Shown in pieces: positions 5,248-8,009 of a stretch of DNA of 8,009 nucleotides; the stretch's first letter is position 1; each line of letters opens with the position of its first letter. Source of the stretch: Paraclostridium ghonii (GTDB lineage Bacteria > Bacillota > Clostridia > Peptostreptococcales > Peptostreptococcaceae). The notes beneath the pieces were generated by a model that had not been told where the DNA came from, searched no databases, and saw only the letters and a program-made list of their open reading frames with translations. The translations under genes and the position numbers were made by a program. The stretch spans positions 1 to 8,009 of the forward strand of contig NZ_JAKEDR010000163.1 in NCBI RefSeq assembly GCF_023653455.1, given 5' to 3'.

Positions 5248-5290
5248 GTAGGGGTTAACAATAACCTCTACTGTATTTTTATTTTGTTTT
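5247..5290 (+). terminator. Intrinsic terminator after the dUTPase gene
   Basis: AGTAGGGGTTA (5247-5257) pairs with TAACCTCTACT (5262-5272) around an ACAA loop, with one G-T wobble. A U-rich tract follows (5273-5290). The 11-bp stem begins on the last base of the TAA stop. The next gene's ribosome binding site is only five bases beyond, so some readthrough into it may occur. Confidence 0.8.
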
Positions 5291-5308
5291 TACTAGGGGG
5301 AATATATC

Positions 5309-5713
5309 TTGAAAAGAGAAAAAACTGTTGAAGGTCTTTTAAGAAGCTACAGAGAAAATAAATCTGAAATAAAAATGCTAAGTTACGGTTTAGACTTACA
5401 GGCAATACAATACGATAAAGAAAGAGTTCAAACTTCAAATAAAAGTGATATATCTGATATTGTAGTCGCTAGAGAAAAAAGATTAATAGAACTATTAGAA
5501 GATGTGAGTGATACAGAAGCTTTGCTTGATTCTTTAGAAGATAAAGATAGATTTATAATAGAAAGCACTTTTATAAAAGGTAAGACGCATTTGCAGGTAG
5601 CTAGTGCTTTGAGATTATCTACAGAGGATGCCGTAACAAAAGCTAAAGCTAGAATACTAAAAGAGTTAAGATATTTATATAACAAAGTGAAAAAGTATAG
5701 AGAAGTGAGTTAA
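5309..5713 (+). CDS. Sigma-region-4-like late regulator (ArpU/RinA type)
   Basis: This 134-aa protein starts at TTG (5309), 8 nt after AGGGGG (5295-5300). Residues 1-75 form a charged helical, coiled-coil-like region. Residues 76-125 (LEDKDRFIIESTFIKGKTHLQVASALRLSTEDAVTKAKARILKELRYLY) have the 'L...kdR.II...F..g.t..qvA..L.lS...a......rIl..L' pattern of sigma-70 region 4 HTH domains. Proteins of this build (ArpU, RinA and relatives) activate late transcription in phages of Gram-positive bacteria and usually sit just before the packaging genes. A promoter with a weak -35 lies 110 nt downstream and is a natural target. The substitution of Thr-Glu-Asp in the recognition helix (LSTEDAVTKAKAR) is somewhat atypical. 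Confidence 0.75.
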   Translation: MKREKTVEGLLRSYRENKSEIKMLSYGLDLQAIQYDKERVQTSNKSDISDIVVAREKRLIELLEDVSDTEALLDSLEDKDRFIIESTFIKGKTHLQVASALRLSTEDAVTKAKARILKELRYLYNKVKKYREVS

Positions 5714-5739
5714 GAGGGCATAAGCCTTCTTTTTTATTT
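5712..5739 (+). terminator. Intrinsic terminator of the late-regulator gene
   Basis: AAGAGGGC (5712-5719) pairs with GCCTTCTT (5724-5731) around ATAA, with one G-T wobble, followed by a T-run to 5739. The stem uses the last two bases of the TAA stop (5711-5713). It insulates the regulator gene from the late control region. Confidence 0.8.
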
Positions 5740-5822
5740 GTATTTTCAATATATAAAAACGTGAAAGCGTTGAAATTACTGGGTTTTTCATTGATTTTTC
5801 TATAGAATTTATGTTCGATAAG

Positions 5823-5831
5823 TGTTATTAT
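5823..5831 (+). promoter_or_regulatory. Candidate activator-dependent late promoter (extended -10)
   Basis: TGTTATTAT combines a TG extension with a TATTAT -10 (5826-5831). No recognisable -35 exists at 16-19 nt spacing (5801-5809 reads TATAGAATT). That combination suits a promoter needing an activator, such as the ArpU/RinA-like protein encoded just upstream. Transcription would start near 5838, at the base of the hairpin at 5837-5852. Confidence 0.4.
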
Positions 5832-5836
5832 AGTAG

Positions 5837-5852
5837 TGTAGAGAAATCTACA
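5837..5852 (+). other. Hairpin at the predicted RNA 5' end
   Basis: TGTAGA (5837-5842) and TCTACA (5847-5852) form a perfect 6-bp stem with a GAAA tetraloop. No T-run follows, so it is not a terminator. The central 14 nt are identical to the core of the terminator at 46-63. Being at the predicted transcript start, it could stabilise the RNA or act as a recognition structure. Confidence 0.6.
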
Positions 5853-5948
5853 AGTGGACTTTATTCTCCCTTGAATAATTTCAAATACTCCGTGAACAGT
5901 GAACAACAAAAAAGCACTTATGTATATATGTACGTAGGTGTTTTTTTA
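5838..5948 (+). ncRNA. Candidate ~110-nt leader RNA or small RNA
   Basis: No ORF with a ribosome binding site exists on the + strand between 5714 and 5971. Within this gap a promoter candidate (5823-5831), a 5' GAAA hairpin (5837-5852) and a strong terminator (5911-5950) are laid out as a complete small transcription unit. Between the hairpins lie the tandem repeat GTGAACA-GTGAACA (5892-5905) and the 15-nt repeat 5873-5887. It could be a discrete small RNA, or the terminated leader of the late operon where readthrough must be regulated. This is an inference from layout. Confidence 0.35.
5873..5887 (+). repeat. 15-nt direct repeat, copy 2
   Basis: GAATAATTTCAAATA is identical to 1931-1945. 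Here it is 24 nt, rather than 0 nt, upstream of the terminator stem. The sequence in between includes a perfect tandem 7-mer, GTGAACA twice (5892-5905). Confidence 0.8.
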
Positions 5949-5950
5949 TT
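5911..5950 (+). terminator. Strong intrinsic terminator upstream of the late small genes
   Basis: CACTTATGTA (5915-5924) pairs with TACGTAGGTG (5931-5940) around TATATG, with two wobbles. The stem is extended by flanking A:T pairs (AAAAG with TTTTT) and a seven-T run follows. It shares the arms AAAAGCACT and GGTGTTTTTTT with the terminator at 1945-1970. It also contains ATATGTACGTA, a half-site of the operator at 2011-2028. Confidence 0.8.
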
Positions 5951-5971
5951 ACTCACAAAAGGGGAATAGCA

Positions 5972-6100
5972 ATGAGTAAAAATAAAAATAAGGGATGGAA
6001 AGACATTAACGAGGTAGTAAAGGTTGCTATCGTGCCAGCTAAAAAGAAAAGTTTGGTTGAGTTAATGGTCGAAATACCTAAGGGGAATGGGAGGTCGTAA
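5972..6100 (+). CDS. Unrecognised 42-aa basic protein
   Basis: This 42-residue ORF has a good AAAGGGG site (5958-5964) 7 nt before the ATG. It has a Lys/Asn-rich N-terminus (MSKNKNKGWK), a hydrophobic-alternating middle (DINEVVKVAIVPAKKKSLVELMVEIP) and a short polar end. No family recognised. Its stop codon sits in the loop of the terminator at 6089-6112, supporting the ORF as a transcribed gene. It is the first gene after the late control region. Confidence 0.6.
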   Translation: MSKNKNKGWKDINEVVKVAIVPAKKKSLVELMVEIPKGNGRS

Positions 6101-6112
6101 GGCTTCCTTTTT
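6089..6112 (+). terminator. Hairpin with T-run after the 42-aa gene
   Basis: GGGAGGTC (6089-6096) pairs with GGCTTCCT (6101-6108), including three G-T wobbles, around a GTAA loop, and a five-T run follows (6108-6112). The TAA stop of the 42-aa gene lies in the loop. The next ribosome binding site (AAGGAGG, 6118-6124) is close, so this is probably a weak or partial terminator inside the operon. Confidence 0.6.
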
Positions 6113-6131
6113 AGTTTAAGGAGGTTATTTT

Positions 6132-6272
6132 ATGGAGGAATTAATATTAGATACTGACGATTTAGCTTTATACATAAATAAAAAAACTGGGTTTGATGTA
6201 GAGATTATAGAAGAAATTCTTAATTGTGAAACAGAATATATGAAAAAAAAAGGAATTGCAGAAGTAGAATAA
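6132..6272 (+). CDS. 46-aa acidic phage protein
   Basis: This 46-residue ORF has a perfect AAGGAGG (6118-6124) 7 nt from its ATG. The sequence reads as two helices: DTDDLALYINKKTG (7-20) and DVEIIEEILNCETEYMKKKGI (22-42). The pattern 'LAxYIxxKTGxxxxxIExIL-x-CExEYMxxxGI' is one I associate with small conserved phage proteins near the packaging genes. No function is known to me. It may be an adaptor or regulator. It precedes the ParB gene by 50 nt with no terminator between. Confidence 0.65.
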   Translation: MEELILDTDDLALYINKKTGFDVEIIEEILNCETEYMKKKGIAEVE

Positions 6273-6321
6273 ACCGACAATTTAAATAATAATCAAATAT
6301 TAAGAAAGCAGGGTGCGAAGA

Positions 6322-6918
6322 TTGGACATAAAGACATTAAAGGTGGAGCAACTTATACCTTATAAAAATAATCCTAGAAATAATATAAATGCTGTAGATA
6401 AGGTTGCTTTAAGCATAAAGGAATTTGGGTTTAAAGTTCCTATAGTGATAGATAGGAATAATATTGTTATAACAGGACATACAAGGCTATTAGCTTCTAA
6501 AAAGTTAGGACTTGAAGAAGTACCCGTAATAGTTGCGGATGATTTAACAGAAGCACAAATAAAAGCATTTAGAATAGCAGACAACAAGGTTTCTGAATAT
6601 TCAACTTGGGACAAAGAATTATTGAAAGTGGAGTTAGAACAACTAGAAGGACTAGATTTTAATTTAGATTTAGTAAGCATAGATTTTTATGATTTTAATA
6701 TGGACATTGACTTAGACGATATAGATTTGCCTGACGAGTTAGAACTTGAAAGGACAGAGCGTGGCAATGTTATTTTAAAAAATCTTAAGTTTGGTTCTTA
6801 TAATATAACTTTGTCAGATGAAGAATTTAAGATGTTAACTGTACTGGTTGAAAAATATATAGAGAAAACTGGAGTACTTCAAGGATTTGTTCAAGACTTG
6901 GTAGGAGGTATGTTCTAA
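6322..6918 (+). CDS. ParB/Srx-fold domain protein
   Basis: This 198-aa protein (from TTG 6322) begins MDIKTLKVEQLIPYKNNPRNN, the usual opening of the ParB N-terminal domain. The nucleotide-binding motif follows (IVITGHTRLLASKKLG, GHTR at 52-55), then LTEAQIKAFRIADNKVSEYSTWD (75-97). Such phage proteins commonly lie just before terminase genes and are annotated as ParB-like nuclease or partition proteins. The ParB/Srx fold binds CTP in chromosomal ParB. Residues 110-140 are very acidic (DFNMDIDLDDIDLPDELELE), and the C-terminal ~50 residues are helical (LSDEEFKMLTVLVEKY). TTG 6322 is chosen because AGGGTG (6310-6315) lies 6 nt upstream. GTG 6313 is an alternative. There is no HTH for parS binding, so plasmid-type partitioning is unlikely. 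Confidence 0.85.
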   Translation: MDIKTLKVEQLIPYKNNPRNNINAVDKVALSIKEFGFKVPIVIDRNNIVITGHTRLLASKKLGLEEVPVIVADDLTEAQIKAFRIADNKVSEYSTWDKELLKVELEQLEGLDFNLDLVSIDFYDFNMDIDLDDIDLPDELELERTERGNVILKNLKFGSYNITLSDEEFKMLTVLVEKYIEKTGVLQGFVQDLVGGMF

Positions 6919-8009
6919 TGATAAAAAATGCCTTCACTATTGATTATGACATAACAAATTTAAACCCAGCAGATTATAACCCAAGAAAAATAAACGAGCA
7001 AGGATTTGAAGCATTAAAAAGAAGCATAAAAAGATTTGGAATAGTAAAGCCAGTAATACTTAACGGCAAAAACAATGTGCTAACAGCGGGACATCAAAGG
7101 ACTAAAGCAAGCAAGGCAATAGGAATAACAAACATTCCTGCGATCATAATTCATAAAGATATACCTATGGTTGATGAAGTTAGGTTTAACTTATTTCATA
7201 ATAGTATAGAAACTAATATATCTAAAACTATAATAGAAGATGCTGATAAGCTTCCATTTTGTTATAGTTTTGTAAGTTGGGATAAAATAAGACCTATTGA
7301 ATATAAAAACCCCGAAGTACTTAAAGAAATATCAAAACTATGTATTAAGTACGGAGAATGGGGGAGTGTGATAATAGATGAATACGGAAATATAATTCAA
7401 AATAGCGAGTATGCAAATGCTATCCACAATTTAAAGTATGGCTTATTAGTGTATAAAATGAAAAATGATGATGTGGTTGACTTTTTAGACATATGTGAAA
7501 ATAATGAATTTGGAGAGTACAACTATGAAGCATTAGGGATAAAATCCTATAACCAATTGTATTGCCAAATGAATAGAGTCGTAGGAGTTGTTCAAAAATC
7601 TGCTTTATATGAAAAAGTTATTTTAAAAGAAATTGAAAAAGATGATAGAATAATTGATTTTGGAGCAGGCAAATGTGGTTACATAAATTCTTTAAAAGAT
7701 AAAGGATATAAAGCTTTTGCTTATGAGCCACACTTTAAAAAAGATGGAAAACCAACTATCGACATTAAATCAGTAGTTAAAATGATAAAGATTGCTGAAA
7801 TAGATATAAAGAAAAATGCTCTATACGATAAAGTTGTTTTGGATAGTGTTATAAATTCAGTTACTTCTTTAGAGTTTGAGGATATGGTCCTTACGACTTG
7901 TAATGCTTTATTAAAATCAGATGGTGTTTTTTATTGTGCTACTAGAGATATAAAGGCGGTTAAAAGAAAAACCAATGAAAATAAAAAAAGTGCAATAGAT
8001 AAAAATAGG
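6918..8009 (+). CDS. ParB-domain / SAM-dependent methyltransferase fusion (3' truncated by window)
   Basis: The ATG overlaps the preceding stop (TAATG) and follows AGGAGGT (6903-6909) by 8 nt. The frame stays open for 364 codons to the window end. Residues 8-77 are a ParB domain (DITNLNPADYNPRKIN, SIKRFGIVKPVILNGKNNVLTAGHQRTKASKAIG, with GHQR at 58-61). Residues ~110-235 form a linker domain I do not recognise. Residues 240-345 resemble a class I methyltransferase: motif I D247-F-G-A-G-K-C-G-Y255, acidic E270 at the end of strand 2 (AYEPHF), and a strand 4-like VVLDSVINSV around D309. There is no DPPY/NPPY motif, so DNA adenine methylation is not indicated. The substrate is unknown. It is the second ParB domain in tandem. 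Confidence 0.8.
   Translation, partial: MIKNAFTIDYDITNLNPADYNPRKINEQGFEALKRSIKRFGIVKPVILNGKNNVLTAGHQRTKASKAIGITNIPAIIIHKDIPMVDEVRFNLFHNSIETNISKTIIEDADKLPFCYSFVSWDKIRPIEYKNPEVLKEISKLCIKYGEWGSVIIDEYGNIIQNSEYANAIHNLKYGLLVYKMKNDDVVDFLDICENNEFGEYNYEALGIKSYNQLYCQMNRVVGVVQKSALYEKVILKEIEKDDRIIDFGAGKCGYINSLKDKGYKAFAYEPHFKKDGKPTIDIKSVVKMIKIAEIDIKKNALYDKVVLDSVINSVTSLEFEDMVLTTCNALLKSDGVFYCATRDIKAVKRKTNENKKSAIDKNR

Noticed and set aside
5760..5773. Small AACGT-GAAA-GCGTT hairpin after the late-regulator terminator
   Set aside because: The stem is only five pairs with one wobble, with no T-run and no link to a feature, so chance is likely.
5649..5909. An 86-codon minus-strand ORF covering the late control gap
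   Set aside because: It begins at TTG without a ribosome binding site, overlaps the end of the regulator gene antisense and runs through two hairpins. Its composition is that of chance AT-rich translation.
1..8009. tRNA genes, CRISPR arrays, insertion sequences, attachment sites or a replication origin
   Set aside because: I looked for cloverleaf-like segments, regularly spaced repeats, terminal inverted repeats with a transposase and iteron clusters, and found none. Attachment sites cannot be judged without the host junctions.

Overview
The window looks like the middle of a temperate phage or prophage genome from a low-GC Firmicute, most probably a Clostridium-type host. The DNA is very AT-rich, Arg is mostly AGA and Ile mostly ATA, and ribosome binding sites are strong AGGAGG or AGGGGG types. 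Nearly all genes are short, closely packed and on the + strand. Recognisable families are typical of phage early/replication genes leading into late genes. No integrase, terminase or structural gene lies inside the window, so the phage assignment rests on gene content and order.

Layout. (1) 1-63: the last 16 codons of an upstream gene, with an intrinsic terminator built over its stop codon. (2) 110-1907: an early operon starting at a promoter whose spacer and -10 lie in a perfect 28-bp palindrome. It encodes an unrecognised 92-aa protein, a small helix-turn-helix protein, a double zinc-knuckle/AP2 protein of the homing-endonuclease-associated type, and an unrecognised 122-aa protein, closed by a terminator. 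(3) 1982-5290: a second operon. Its control region has a perfect GAAC-N4-GTTC LexA-type (Cheo) box, an 18-bp palindrome and an extended -10. Its first gene is a 43-aa ribbon-helix-helix protein started by TTG. Then come a coiled-coil protein, a 39-aa zinc-ribbon protein, a zinc-finger protein resembling phage endonuclease accessory domains, a small unknown, SSB, a DUF3310 nucleotide-kinase-type protein, a 32-aa single-span membrane peptide and an all-alpha dimeric dUTPase. SSB, the DUF3310 protein and dUTPase form a replication and nucleotide-pool module. (4) 5309-5739: a sigma-region-4-like regulator of the ArpU/RinA kind, with its own terminator. (5) 5740-5971: a non-coding late-control region with an extended -10 promoter lacking a good -35, a hairpin at the predicted RNA 5' end and a strong terminator about 110 nt downstream. 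(6) 5972-8009: two small ORFs, a ParB/Srx-fold protein, and a second ParB-domain protein fused to a SAM-dependent methyltransferase that runs off the right end.

As a working model, the SOS-linked control region at 1982-2043 and the small RHH regulator control the replication operon. The ArpU/RinA-like protein would then activate the promoter just downstream of its own gene, whose transcript must pass the terminator at 5911-5950 to reach the ParB genes and the packaging genes presumed beyond the window. The most interesting parts are the non-coding RNA/leader candidate at about 5838-5948, the shared sequence modules linking that region to the two other control regions, the LexA-box/RHH switch, and the ParB-methyltransferase fusion beside a stand-alone ParB.
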